From contig UCFC01000061.1 of assembly GCA_900471515.1 (NCBI GenBank), positions 1-57,655 on the forward strand: a stretch of DNA of 57,655 nt. The letters run 5' to 3'. Position numbers and translations under genes: made by a program. The stretch's first letter is position 1. Each line of letters starts with the position of its first letter. Positions 1-7,730 of this stretch are shown one piece after another. A model generated the notes under the pieces. That model was not told where the DNA came from. It did not search any database and saw only the letters and a program-made list of their open reading frames with translations. Source of the DNA: Hyphomicrobiales bacterium (GTDB lineage: Bacteria; Pseudomonadota; Alphaproteobacteria; Rhizobiales; Rhizobiaceae).

Positions 1-516
1 GAGGCGACGCGCGACTATGTACTGAAGGTGGAGGGCAAGGCGGGCGAGGCGCCGTTGCTCAACGTCTTCGGCGGCAAGCTCACCACCTACCGGCGGCTGT
101 CGGAACATGCGCTGGAGAAGATCGGCGAGGCGATCGGTGCCAAGGGCGGGCCGTGGACGGCGGGCAGCCATCTGCCGGGCGGCGACTTTCCGGTTGAGGG
201 CTACGAGGCGGAAGTGACGAAACTCAAGGCGCGCTATCCGTTCCTGGCCGATGCCCATGCGCGCCGGCTCGTCCGCCGCTACGGCACCAAAGCATCCGTC
301 ATTCTCGGCGATGCCCGCAAGACGGACGACCTTGGCCGGCTGTTCGGCTCCGATCTCTACGAGGCCGAGGTGCGCTATCTCATCGACAACGAATGGGCCG
401 TCTGCGCTGACGATGTGCTCTGGCGGCGCAGCAAGAAAGGGCTCTATCTCTCGGGCGCGGAAGCGGCGGCGCTGGATGAATATATGGCCGCAGCGCCGAT
501 CCGCATGGCGGGATGA
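1..516 (+). CDS. glpD: Glycerol-3-phosphate dehydrogenase, C-terminal part (5' truncated by window edge)
   Basis: The reading frame is open from base 1 and codes for 171 residues of the C-terminal part of the aerobic FAD-dependent glycerol-3-phosphate dehydrogenase, which oxidises glycerol 3-phosphate to dihydroxyacetone phosphate at the inner membrane. The family motif GGKLTTYR is at about residues 24-31, followed by the C-terminal alpha-helical domain and a late segment with a tryptophan-rich DDVLWRRSKKGL motif. The usual family length is about 500 residues, so roughly the first two thirds are missing because of the window edge and not because of a mutation. The last 118 bases of the window hold the N-terminus of a protein of the same family. 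No other glp gene follows it; the next gene is 204 bp away. Confidence 0.93.
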   Translation, partial: EATRDYVLKVEGKAGEAPLLNVFGGKLTTYRRLSEHALEKIGEAIGAKGGPWTAGSHLPGGDFPVEGYEAEVTKLKARYPFLADAHARRLVRRYGTKASVILGDARKTDDLGRLFGSDLYEAEVRYLIDNEWAVCADDVLWRRSKKGLYLSGAEAAALDEYMAAAPIRMAG

Positions 517-596
517 TGCTCCGAAACAGGGCGGTGCCTCGCGCCCATATGCAGTATTCGTAAAGTGTGTTGGCAGCAGGCAGCGGCCGGAACGTA

Positions 597-615
597 AATA
601 TTCGATGAAAATATT
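597..615. promoter_or_regulatory. AATATT-N7-AATATT repeat upstream of the SARP/TPR regulator gene
   Basis: In the 204-bp gap between glpD and the regulator, AATATT occurs at 597-602 and again at 610-615. The box is self-complementary and the region is AT-rich compared with its surroundings. It may be part of the regulator's promoter or an operator. This is a pattern observation only. Confidence 0.25.
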
Positions 616-720
616 GCCTCATCAAAGCAAAAGCGCTTCCCGTTGCGCGCTATTCACTCTAACATCATGGAACCGGTCGGTTCGCTGCAGGCGTTCCGGC
701 CCTTGAAGGTGAGAACCGTA

Positions 721-2673
721 ATGGACGGGTCAACCGGGGAAGTGAAAGCGAACAGATTATGTCTGCTCGGCAGGCCGCGATTGCTGGCCGCCGGGACCGA
801 ACTGCCCTTGCCCGAAAAGTCCTATTTCCTGCTGGCAATGTTAGCGCTGTCGTCGGAACCGCTGGTCGACCGCGAAACCATCCGATGCCAGCTCTGGCAA
901 TCCGAGCTTCCCGAAAAACGGGCCGGCAGCCTGCGCCAGCTTCTGTCGCGCATCGAACAGAGCATTCCCGAAGGCCTGCCGCCCTTGCTGGTCGCCACGC
1001 GTACCCATCTCGGCCTTGCGCCCGGCTGGGAGATCGACCTCGATATGCTCAAGCAGAAGGATGTGCTGGGGCCTGAGCAAAGCGTCGCCCTGCTCGGCGA
1101 ACTGCTTGAAAGCGTCAAGTCTCCGACGCAGGGCGCCGAGGACTGGCTGACATTCGAGCGCCAGCGCATCAACGAAGCGCGCTCGGCGCATCTTGTCCGT
1201 CTGCTGGAAAGTGAAGACCAGCGGCCGGACGAAGACCAGATCGCCTTCGCCAGACGCCTGATCGAGCTCGACCCCGCCAACGAGATCGCCTGCCGGGCGC
1301 TGATGCGCGCCCATGCCCGCATGAACGACCTGCCGGCGGCGCGTCAGGCCTATCTGAAATGCCGCAGCCAGCTCAAGGACGATTTCGACATCGAGCCGGA
1401 CGAGGCCACCACCGCCCTTGCCCGCGAACTCGGCATCCTGGCTGCCGCGCAGCCGGCGGCGGACCGCCTTCGCCCCGCTTCGGAACTGCTGATCGATCCG
1501 GCCGGCCAGCCGCGCATCGTCATCCTGCCGCCCGAAAGCATCTTCACCGATCCGCTGATGGAGCGGGTGGGCCGTGCGCTGCTCGAAGATGTCACGATCG
1601 GCCTCAGCCAGCAGCGCGGCTTCAAGGTGATTGCCGCCCATACGAGCCTGGAAATGCTGAGCCGCGCGCTCGACCCGACGCGCCCGACCATCGGCCCGCT
1701 CGACCTGTCCTTCGATTATGCCGTCTATGTGACGATCCAGGGCCGCGACGAGGATGTCTATGCCACCTGCCGGCTGACGCGCACGGCGACGTCGGAAGTG
1801 CTCTGGGCGGTCGAAATTCCCTTTGCGATGCAGAAGATCAGCGAAGCCTTCAGCCAGCTGACCCGGCGCATCGTCATGACGCTTGCCGATACGATCGAGC
1901 GCTACGAGCTGGCCATGCCGCTCGGCGACGTGCCGGCTTCCGCCTATCGCCTCTATCTGGAGGGCAAGCGGCTGATTTCACAGACCGACCTGCAGCACCT
2001 GCGCCAGGCGCGCAAATGGTTCAAGTCGTCGCTCAGCCGTTACGAGCATTTCTCGCCCGCCCATGCCGGCATGTCGCGCGCGCTCGGCATGGAATGGCTG
2101 ATCCGCGGCATGCACGACCGGGAACTGCTCGACGAAGCCTATAGCGCCGCAAGGATGGCGCGCCAGACCGACCCGAACAGCGGCCGGGCCTATCGCGAGC
2201 TTGGCTTCGTGGCGCTTTATCGCCGCCGCTTCGACGAAAGCCTCGATTCCTTCCAGCAGGCCCAGGATCTCAATCCCAACGATGCCGACATCCTGGCCGA
2301 TTTCGCCGACGCGCTTTCCCATGACGGCGATTTCGACCGGGCACTCGAACTCAGCCGCGCTGCCTTCAAGCTCAATCCGCTGCCGCCGGACTATTATTAC
2401 TGGAACCTCGGCGGCATCCACTTCATGCGCGAAGAATATGAAAAGGCGATCGATGCCCTGGAGCCGGTAAAGTCGAAACAGGCGACCGCACGCCTGCTTG
2501 CGGCTGCCCATGCCATGGCCGGCGACACCGCGAAAGCCAGGAGCTACGCGCGCGTGGTGCTGGAAAACTTCCCCGATTTCCGCAGCGAAGAGATCCGTCA
2601 CTTCGTTCCCGATCGCGACCCGGCCTTCACCGAACCCTTGATAAGGGGCCTGCAACTGGCCGGTCTTCCCTGA
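721..2673 (+). CDS. SARP/OmpR-type wHTH regulator with BTAD and TPR domains
   Basis: A 650-residue cytoplasmic transcription regulator is predicted. About residues 10-95 resemble the winged-helix domain of SARP-type activators, about 100-230 the bacterial transcriptional activation (BTAD) helical repeats (ERQRINEARSAHLVRLLE, then LDPANEIACRALMRAH), about 255-375 a TolB/adenylate-cyclase-associated alpha-beta domain starting IVILPPESIF, and about 390-620 several TPR repeats such as DPNSGRAYRELGFVALYRRR. The frame is open from a TTG at 643 with ATGs at 667 and 721. The start at 721 is preferred because GAAGGTGAG lies 7 bases before it. It sits 102 bp upstream of the small peptide-YcaO-TfuA genes on the same strand, so it is a good candidate activator of that locus. 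SARP proteins often activate neighbouring biosynthetic genes, but the target here is inferred. Confidence 0.8.
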   Translation: MDGSTGEVKANRLCLLGRPRLLAAGTELPLPEKSYFLLAMLALSSEPLVDRETIRCQLWQSELPEKRAGSLRQLLSRIEQSIPEGLPPLLVATRTHLGLAPGWEIDLDMLKQKDVLGPEQSVALLGELLESVKSPTQGAEDWLTFERQRINEARSAHLVRLLESEDQRPDEDQIAFARRLIELDPANEIACRALMRAHARMNDLPAARQAYLKCRSQLKDDFDIEPDEATTALARELGILAAAQPAADRLRPASELLIDPAGQPRIVILPPESIFTDPLMERVGRALLEDVTIGLSQQRGFKVIAAHTSLEMLSRALDPTRPTIGPLDLSFDYAVYVTIQGRDEDVYATCRLTRTATSEVLWAVEIPFAMQKISEAFSQLTRRIVMTLADTIERYELAMPLGDVPASAYRLYLEGKRLISQTDLQHLRQARKWFKSSLSRYEHFSPAHAGMSRALGMEWLIRGMHDRELLDEAYSAARMARQTDPNSGRAYRELGFVALYRRRFDESLDSFQQAQDLNPNDADILADFADALSHDGDFDRALELSRAAFKLNPLPPDYYYWNLGGIHFMREEYEKAIDALEPVKSKQATARLLAAAHAMAGDTAKARSYARVVLENFPDFRSEEIRHFVPDRDPAFTEPLIRGLQLAGLP

Positions 2674-2685
2674 TAGAAAGCCTTT

Positions 2686-2742
2686 TAACGAAGCCTGTAA
2701 CGCTTAAATGACGCAGGTAATGCTCTTTTCGAATGGTTAACG
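2686..2742. promoter_or_regulatory. Direct repeats with 20-bp period upstream of the peptide gene
   Basis: GTAACG at 2697-2702, GTAATG at 2717-2722 and TTAACG at 2737-2742 recur at exactly 20-bp spacing, with GC/CT context shared by the first two (GCCTGTAACGCTT and GCAGGTAATGCTC). A further TAACG is at 2686. Direct repeats on one helix face are typical of operators of SARP/OmpR-type winged-helix activators, and such a regulator is encoded immediately upstream. Binding is inferred. Confidence 0.4.
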
Positions 2743-2775
2743 GCGACCAGCCGCCCAACCTATTGGAGAGAGACC

Positions 2776-2919
2776 ATGAAGACCGTTGAAACTAGCGCCG
2801 CAACCCAGGCCCCCGCACTCCGCTTCTCCGCCGCCGCCAAGGCAGCCATGAAGCAGGACGAACTCAACGTTTCGGCAAACGGCCTTGAAAGCCTGACGCA
2901 TGCGCTGAGGTTCCGCTAA
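2776..2919 (+). CDS. 47-residue peptide, candidate RiPP precursor for YcaO/TfuA
   Basis: An ATG with a clear ribosome binding site (GGAGAGAG, about 5 bases upstream) opens a 47-codon frame ending TAA, 13 bases before the YcaO gene on the same strand. The peptide begins MKTVETSAATQAPALRF, has an alanine/lysine-rich middle (SAAAKAAMKQDELN) and ends SLTHALRFR. There is no cysteine, only one glycine (residue 36, in SANGLE), and the tetrapeptide ALRF occurs twice, at residues 14-17 and 43-46. Position, size and spacing are those of a precursor peptide for a YcaO-modified natural product. I do not recognise the sequence. It could instead be a leader peptide coupling translation of the YcaO gene. 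The gene call itself is fairly secure; the precursor role is inference. Confidence 0.7.
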   Translation: MKTVETSAATQAPALRFSAAAKAAMKQDELNVSANGLESLTHALRFR

Positions 2920-2932
2920 GGGCCCGATCGGC

Positions 2933-4195
2933 ATGCCCGCTTTGGCCGACCTTGAAACGCTTGCCGCTGACCTCAGCAGATCATCGGCAGGCGTCAACAG
3001 CTATCACGACCGGTCGATGACGCCGGCGCAGACCCTTGCGGCCATCAAGCCGCACCTGCGCGATTTCGGCATCACCCGCGTGGGGCTGCTGACCGGGCTC
3101 GACGTGCTGAACATTCCGGTTGCCTTCGCCACGCGGCCGAACAGCCATACGCTGTCGGTCTTCCAGGGCAAGGGCATCGACAAGGAAGCAGCGATGACCT
3201 CGGCGGCCATGGAAGCGATCGAAACCCGCGTCGCCGAAATCGCTCCTGCCGATCTGACGCTTGCGAGTGTCGCGACCATGAAAGCCGAGCGGGCCGCCAT
3301 GATCGACCTCGACAGCGTGGCGCGCTGCGCGCCCGACGAGATCGGCGAGGATCAGATCCCCTGGTGCTCCGGCGTCGACCTCCTCTCGGGCAGCACCACG
3401 TTCGTGCCCTGGTGGCTGGTCGGCCTCGACCATCGCGGCGAACGCCCGCCGGGTTTCGAACAATCGAGCGACGGCCTTGCGTCGGGCAATACGCCGGCCG
3501 AGGCCGTGCTGCACGGGCTCTGCGAACTCGTCGAGCGCGATGCCTGGGCGCTGACCCAGCTCAAATCTCCCGAACAGCTCAAGCAGAACCGCATCGATCC
3601 GCTCGCCTTCGGTGACGCCGTGATCGACGTCATGGTCGATCGCATTCGTCAGGCCGGCATGCGCCTGCTCCTGATCGACATGACCACCGATATCGCTGTG
3701 CCGGCTTTCCTCGCCATCATCATTCCCGGCAACCTTTCGGACCGCGTCGATGCACGCTGGGCGCAGGTCTGCGGCGGTTGCGGCTGCCATCCCGATCCCG
3801 TCCGTGCCGCCCTTCGCGCCATCACCGAGGCCGCCCAGAGCCGGTTGACGGCGATCGCCGGCAGCCGCGACGATTTCTCGCCGAAGATCTACCAGCGGAT
3901 CGACCGCAGCGCCGGCATGCGCCAGGTCGTCGATCTCTGCAACGACGACGCGGCGCTGAAACCCTTCCCCATGCGCCCGCAGCGCCCGGCAACGATCCAG
4001 GATACGATCCGCCACATAGCCGGCCGGCTGAGGGCGGCGGGCATCGGCCAGATCGTCGCCGTGCCGCTGCCGCATCCGGCGCTTCCGGTTTGCGTCGTGC
4101 GCATGATCGTGCCGGGCCTGGAGGTCGATATCAGCGGCCAGTACATCCAGCTCGGCCTGCGCGCCGTCAATGTCATCCGGGAGGCCGCGGCATGA
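2933..4195 (+). CDS. YcaO-domain ATP-dependent peptide-modifying enzyme (TfuA-associated type)
   Basis: A 420-residue YcaO-family protein. These enzymes use ATP to activate a backbone amide, giving azolines or, with a TfuA partner, thioamides. The three nucleotide/magnesium-binding clusters are visible: SAAMEAIETR at about 90-99, HGLCELVERD at about 184-193 and the ExxQ element AITEAAQSR at about 286-294. The N-terminal segment around residues 20-65 (HRS-type start, FGITRV, TGLD, IPVA) matches the YcaO class that pairs with TfuA, and the C-terminus carries a PGLE motif at about 374-377. The start at 2933 keeps the conserved N-terminal segment. The stop overlaps the TfuA start by four bases (ATGA), implying translational coupling. 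The likely substrate is the 47-residue peptide 13 bases upstream, but another protein cannot be excluded. Confidence 0.9.
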   Translation: MPALADLETLAADLSRSSAGVNSYHDRSMTPAQTLAAIKPHLRDFGITRVGLLTGLDVLNIPVAFATRPNSHTLSVFQGKGIDKEAAMTSAAMEAIETRVAEIAPADLTLASVATMKAERAAMIDLDSVARCAPDEIGEDQIPWCSGVDLLSGSTTFVPWWLVGLDHRGERPPGFEQSSDGLASGNTPAEAVLHGLCELVERDAWALTQLKSPEQLKQNRIDPLAFGDAVIDVMVDRIRQAGMRLLLIDMTTDIAVPAFLAIIIPGNLSDRVDARWAQVCGGCGCHPDPVRAALRAITEAAQSRLTAIAGSRDDFSPKIYQRIDRSAGMRQVVDLCNDDAALKPFPMRPQRPATIQDTIRHIAGRLRAAGIGQIVAVPLPHPALPVCVVRMIVPGLEVDISGQYIQLGLRAVNVIREAAA

Positions 4196-4938
4196 AGATC
4201 CTCTTCGTCGGCCCGAGCCTTGCAAGCGAGATCACTGCAGCGCGCAAAGAGCATCCCGATATCGACTTCCGCCCGCCTGCCGCTTGCGGCGACATCCTCA
4301 AGGCCGTCCATGAAGGGGCGACCGCGATCGGTCTGGTCGACGGTTATTTCGGCGATCTGCCATCCGTCTGGCACAAGGAAATCCTCTTTGCGCTGGAGAA
4401 GGGTGTGGCCGTTGCCGGCGGCGCCAGCATGGGGGCGCTGCGCGCTGCCGAATGCGCCGCCTTCGGCATGGTCGGCATCGGCTCGATCTTCGACGATTAC
4501 GAATCCGGCGACCTGATGGACGACGAGGCTGTCGCCCTCGTCCATGCGCCGCAGGAACTCGGCTGGCTGCCGCTTTCGGTCCCCTGGGTCGATTTCGAGC
4601 CGACGATCGAGGGCCTGCATGCGAGAGGCGAGATTACCGTCAGCGAACGCAAGAAGCTGCTGCTGGCCGGCCGCTTCCTGCATTTTTCCGAACGGACCTA
4701 TGCCAGGGTGGTCGAAGAGTCGCACTTTGCCCGCAAGCTGCGGCGCGAGCAGATCCTGGCCGCCATCCGGGCCAATCGCGTCGAACGCAAACGTGGCGAC
4801 GCAAGGCTCGTGCTGGAATGGCTGCAAAAGGGAGAATTCGCGTCAACGAAGCGTGACTGGCGCTTTGCGGCGACCTCGCATTTCGAGCTGCTGCAGGCCG
4901 AAGTCACGCAGCAGATGCAGCCTGTAACGCTCGAATAA
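4192..4938 (+). CDS. TfuA-family protein (YcaO partner)
   Basis: A 248-residue protein starting MKILFVGPSL with the two TfuA hallmarks: LVDGYF at about residues 48-53 and GASMGALRAAE at 77-87, followed by FGMVGIG and a negatively charged DDEAVALVHAP segment. TfuA proteins were first noted in trifolitoxin production and are established partners of YcaO enzymes in peptide-backbone thioamidation, where they are thought to help deliver sulfur. The start overlaps the YcaO stop in an ATGA arrangement, so both are made from one message. The C-terminal 90 residues (helical, basic) may contact YcaO or the peptide. Together the pair predicts a thioamide- or azoline-type modification; which one cannot be told from sequence. 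Confidence 0.9.
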   Translation: MKILFVGPSLASEITAARKEHPDIDFRPPAACGDILKAVHEGATAIGLVDGYFGDLPSVWHKEILFALEKGVAVAGGASMGALRAAECAAFGMVGIGSIFDDYESGDLMDDEAVALVHAPQELGWLPLSVPWVDFEPTIEGLHARGEITVSERKKLLLAGRFLHFSERTYARVVEESHFARKLRREQILAAIRANRVERKRGDARLVLEWLQKGEFASTKRDWRFAATSHFELLQAEVTQQMQPVTLE

Positions 4939-4997
4939 CGGTTCCAGGCCCAATGTGCCTTGGGTGGGGGAAATGACTGTTGTCGAGGGCGGAAACA

Positions 4998-5264
4998 ATG
5001 TTCGAAACAAGGGACGAAGGTGCAGGCAGAGAATACGCAAGACTCTTCCGGCTGCTGTCGGCAGCCAGGGACGAGGCTGAAAAACTTCAGCTGCGCAGTC
5101 TCATGCACCTGACAAACATGGCGCTGCTGCAGGTCGTCATCGATTGGGACGGCATCGATCCGGACAGGGAACTCGATGCGAACCTCGAAAAACTCGTCGG
5201 CAGCAAAGCCAAGATCGCAATGAAGGACGCTGGCGAGAATCTGATCGTGATCGATCGCCATTAG
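4998..5264 (+). CDS. Hypothetical 88-residue protein downstream of TfuA
   Basis: The ATG at 4998 with GAGGGCGG before it is preferred to an upstream TTG at 4980. The product (88 residues) is charged and probably helical: an N-terminal stretch ETRDEGAGREYARLFRLL, a central hydrophobic helix around LMHLTNMALLQVVIDWDGI and a lysine-rich end. No transmembrane segment, signal peptide or known motif is apparent. It lies 59 bases after TfuA on the same strand, before a convergent XRE gene, so it is probably part of the peptide-modification operon; an accessory role (peptide recognition, immunity or regulation) is possible but unsupported. Confidence 0.6.
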   Translation: MFETRDEGAGREYARLFRLLSAARDEAEKLQLRSLMHLTNMALLQVVIDWDGIDPDRELDANLEKLVGSKAKIAMKDAGENLIVIDRH

Positions 5265-5309
5265 CCCTGGTGCAGGGTGCGCTGAGCGCCAGAAAATCAG
5301 GCCGGCGTG

Positions 5310-5717
5310 CTATTCCGCGGCGTCGGCTTCCATCTGCTCGGTATTGGCGATCGCCTGGACGAGCTTGAGGATTTTCTTGCGGAGCTGCTCGTTCTTGATC
5401 GAGAAGAAGGCAGCGTTGAGCTGTACGCCCTCACGCGAAATGACGAATTCTTCGCTCGGAGCGGGATTATCGTTCGCATTGGCGGCAGGCGCCGTCAGGT
5501 CGTCGAAGAAGGTCCTGACATCGACGTTCAGCGCGCCGGCGATTTCGACGAGCATGCTGGCAGAAACGCGGTTGGAGCCCTTTTCGTATTTCTGGATCTG
5601 CTGGAAGGTCACGCCAACACGATCGCCCAGTTCCGTCTGAGAAACCTTTCTCAGCAGTCGCTGTATGCGGATCGTCTTGCCGACGTGAACGTCCACGGAA
5701 TGCGGTTCTTCTTTCAT
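5310..5717 (-). CDS. XRE-family helix-turn-helix regulator
   Basis: A 135-residue regulator with one HTH_XRE domain at about residues 12-66: VGKTIRIQRLLRK, SQTELGDRVGVTFQQIQKYE, NRVSASMLVEIAGALNV. The QIQKYEKG-NRV pattern is typical of the rhizobial PraR/SinR-like group. The C-terminal half is a short linker rich in N, P and A followed by a helix (FFSIKNEQLRKKILKLVQAI) that probably dimerises. The start has a strong AGGAGGG ribosome binding site 7-8 bases upstream. It converges on the peptide/YcaO/TfuA genes, so it could regulate them, but it may equally be an unrelated global-type regulator. Confidence 0.85.
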   Translation of the reverse strand: MKEEPHSVDVHVGKTIRIQRLLRKVSQTELGDRVGVTFQQIQKYEKGSNRVSASMLVEIAGALNVDVRTFFDDLTAPAANANDNPAPSEEFVISREGVQLNAAFFSIKNEQLRKKILKLVQAIANTEQMEADAAE

Positions 5718-5935
5718 CTGATATTCCCTCCTGCGAAAACCGGGCCGACAACTTACACGCCCGGCAACAACAACTTTTAGCCGAGTTGGTTCAACCTAGC
5801 AATTGTTTGGATGTAGTTTAGCCTGGGCAAAACATCGCGCCATCCGAGAGCCCCTGCGGATTGCACGTCGCGACAGATCGCTTCAGACGGGAATCCGCCA
5901 GAATTGAACGCGAAAGGGGCGAGCCCCAGTGAGGT

Positions 5936-6760
5936 TCAGAGCTTCCACAAACGCTGGGCGTTGGCGAAAAGCAGCCGCGAACGCTCCGTTTCCGCCGTGC
6001 CCGACAGCACTGCCTGGGTGGCCGCAACCCAGGTGGAAAGGCCGTTTGCCAGCGTGCAGACAGGCCAGTCGCTGCCCCAGACCACGCGATCCCAGCCGAA
6101 ACTCGATATGACGTGCTCGATATAGGGCCGCAGGTTTTCCGCCGTCCAGCTTGCCGGATCGGCATTGGTGACGATGCCGGAAATCTTGCCGACGACATTC
6201 GGCCGGCGGGCGATTTCGGCAATGCCGCGGCTCCAGGGCTCGAATGCATTCGACCTGATATCCGGGTTGCCGCAATGATCGAGCACGAACTGCACATCGG
6301 GGGCGGCATCGGCGAGCGCGAGGACCTTGCCGACCTGATGCGGCAGCGTGCAGAGATCGAAGGTCAGTCCGGTGCCGGAAAGCCTTCTGACATTCTCGCG
6401 GAAAAGCGCGCCTTCCGAAACGTCGTCCGGCACCACATGCAGAACGCGCCGGAAGCCCTTGACGAAGGGATCGGCCTTCTGACGCTCCAGATAGGCGGCA
6501 AATCCGGCTTCCTCCGGCCGGCAGGCGACGATGGCGCCAGCCACCAGATCGCCGAGGCGGCCGACATAATCGGTCTCGGCCTGCATGATGACCGGATCGA
6601 CATCCACCTCCATGTGCAGCGCCTTGGCAATGCCGCAGCGTCTGGCTTCGGCCGCATAGGTCCCGTAAAGAAAATCGCGGTCGAGATCGGGCACATTGGC
6701 AAGCCACGGATAGCTCAGCGCCGACCGGTCGATGACGTGCAGATGGGTATCGATGAACAC
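5936..6760 (-). CDS. Amidohydrolase-family lactonase, probably L-fucono-1,5-lactonase
   Basis: A 274-residue TIM-barrel amidohydrolase of the amidohydrolase_2 type. It has the N-terminal metal motif DTHLHV at about residues 3-8, FVLDHCGNP in the middle and the C-terminal VVWGSDWPV with the catalytic aspartate. Related enzymes open sugar-acid lactones such as L-fuconolactone or L-rhamnonolactone. The neighbouring L-fuconate dehydratase and SDR genes point to L-fucono-lactone as substrate. A GTG start at 6760 is chosen because GGAGGAG lies six bases before it; a longer TTG start at 6775 would lie on that ribosome binding site. It follows the IclR gene on the same strand after 77 bp, so the two may be cotranscribed. 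Confidence 0.8.
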   Translation of the reverse strand: MFIDTHLHVIDRSALSYPWLANVPDLDRDFLYGTYAAEARRCGIAKALHMEVDVDPVIMQAETDYVGRLGDLVAGAIVACRPEEAGFAAYLERQKADPFVKGFRRVLHVVPDDVSEGALFRENVRRLSGTGLTFDLCTLPHQVGKVLALADAAPDVQFVLDHCGNPDIRSNAFEPWSRGIAEIARRPNVVGKISGIVTNADPASWTAENLRPYIEHVISSFGWDRVVWGSDWPVCTLANGLSTWVAATQAVLSGTAETERSRLLFANAQRLWKL

Positions 6761-6837
6761 GCTCTTCTCCTCCAAAGAGTGGTTGGCAGCAACCTATCCT
6801 TGGTGAATGGATTGTTCAAATAAAAATTCCGCTCGCT

Positions 6838-7623
6838 CTAACCCCGCACGGCGATCGTGGCGCCGGCGAGCGCGGAAAGCTCGGCCGCCGTTTTCTGCAC
6901 CATGGCGATCGCCTGGGTAATGTCGGGCGCTGCCGGCGCGTTGACCAGCGCGATATAGGGGCAGGTCAGCGCCGCAATGCCGCGCCCGTCCGGCCCCAGG
7001 ACCGGTGCCGACAGATTGTAGACGCCGGCCGTCTGGGCGCTTGCCATCATCTCGTAGCCGCGCTCGCGGATCTGGTTCAGCCGCTCGTAGAATTCCGGGC
7101 CGAGATCGGCGTCTTCGCGGCTGCGCACGTGTTCGGAAATCATCATCTCGCGCTCTTCGTCGCTGCGGAAGGCAAGCAGCACATGGCCGGAGCCGGTGTC
7201 GAAGAGGCTGATGTGGGAGCCGACGCGGATCGAGAGGCCCCAATAATCGGGCGCCTCCTGCTGGGCGATGACGACGGCGGAACCCCGGTCGAAGACGGCA
7301 AGATGGTTTGCCTGGCGGGAGCGCTGGGCAAGATCGCGCATCAGCGGCGTGGCATAGGAGGCAAGCCGGCGCACCGGCGCATGCAGTTGCGCCAGCCCGA
7401 AGAGCTTCAGCGTCAGGCAATAGCGGTCGCCGTCGAGCCGCGTGACGTAACCGCGCTTTACCAGCCGGTCGAGCATGCGGTAAAATTCGTTCGGGCTGCG
7501 CTCCAGCCGCTTGGCGATTTCCGCCTGCGTCAGACCGCTGTCGACGCCTGCCAGAAGTTCGAGAATGTCGAGACCCTTGTCGAGCGCCGGAGCGCGATAG
7601 CGATCTGCCTCTTCGGTCTCCAT
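6838..7623 (-). CDS. IclR-family transcriptional regulator of the fuconate genes
   Basis: A 261-residue IclR-type protein: the N-terminal winged helix (ALDKGLDILELLAGVDSG, TQAEIAKRLERSPNEFYRML, RGYVTR) at about residues 12-75 and the effector-binding domain after that (from about RRLASYATPLMRDLAQ to SAPVLGPDGRGIAALTCPY). Such regulators usually sense the sugar acid or a breakdown product. The start has GGAGAG upstream. It is divergent from the SDR-fuconate dehydratase genes across a 356-bp gap holding a clear inverted repeat, and upstream of the lactonase on its own strand, so it very likely controls both transcription units. Confidence 0.88.
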   Translation of the reverse strand: METEEADRYRAPALDKGLDILELLAGVDSGLTQAEIAKRLERSPNEFYRMLDRLVKRGYVTRLDGDRYCLTLKLFGLAQLHAPVRRLASYATPLMRDLAQRSRQANHLAVFDRGSAVVIAQQEAPDYWGLSIRVGSHISLFDTGSGHVLLAFRSDEEREMMISEHVRSREDADLGPEFYERLNQIRERGYEMMASAQTAGVYNLSAPVLGPDGRGIAALTCPYIALVNAPAAPDITQAIAMVQKTAAELSALAGATIAVRG

Positions 7624-7706
7624 TTTTCTCTCCTGTGAATATCACTCTGCATATACGCAGACAGGGCAGCGGAAAAGAAAAAGTTCGCTTGACCGTGGAG
7701 CCATCG

Positions 7707-7730
7707 TCTGTTTGTCTATAAACAGACAAA
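7707..7730. promoter_or_regulatory. Nested inverted repeats, candidate IclR operator
   Basis: TCTGTTT (7707-7713) and AAACAGA (7720-7726) form a perfect inverted repeat with a 6-base spacer, and TTTGTC (7711-7716)/GACAAA (7725-7730) form a second, shifted one. They lie 84 bp from the IclR start, between it and the divergent SDR gene. The rest of the 356-bp gap holds no convincing gene: short frames at 7829 and 7834 have no recognisable product. Confidence 0.5.

Noticed and set aside
251..706. A 151-codon plus-strand frame overlapping glpD
   Set aside because: Shadow of glpD in another frame; arginine/serine-rich and without any domain.
4949..4964. CCCAA/TTGGG hairpin after TfuA as a terminator
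   Set aside because: Only five base pairs and no T-run, so termination between TfuA and the 88-residue gene is not supported.
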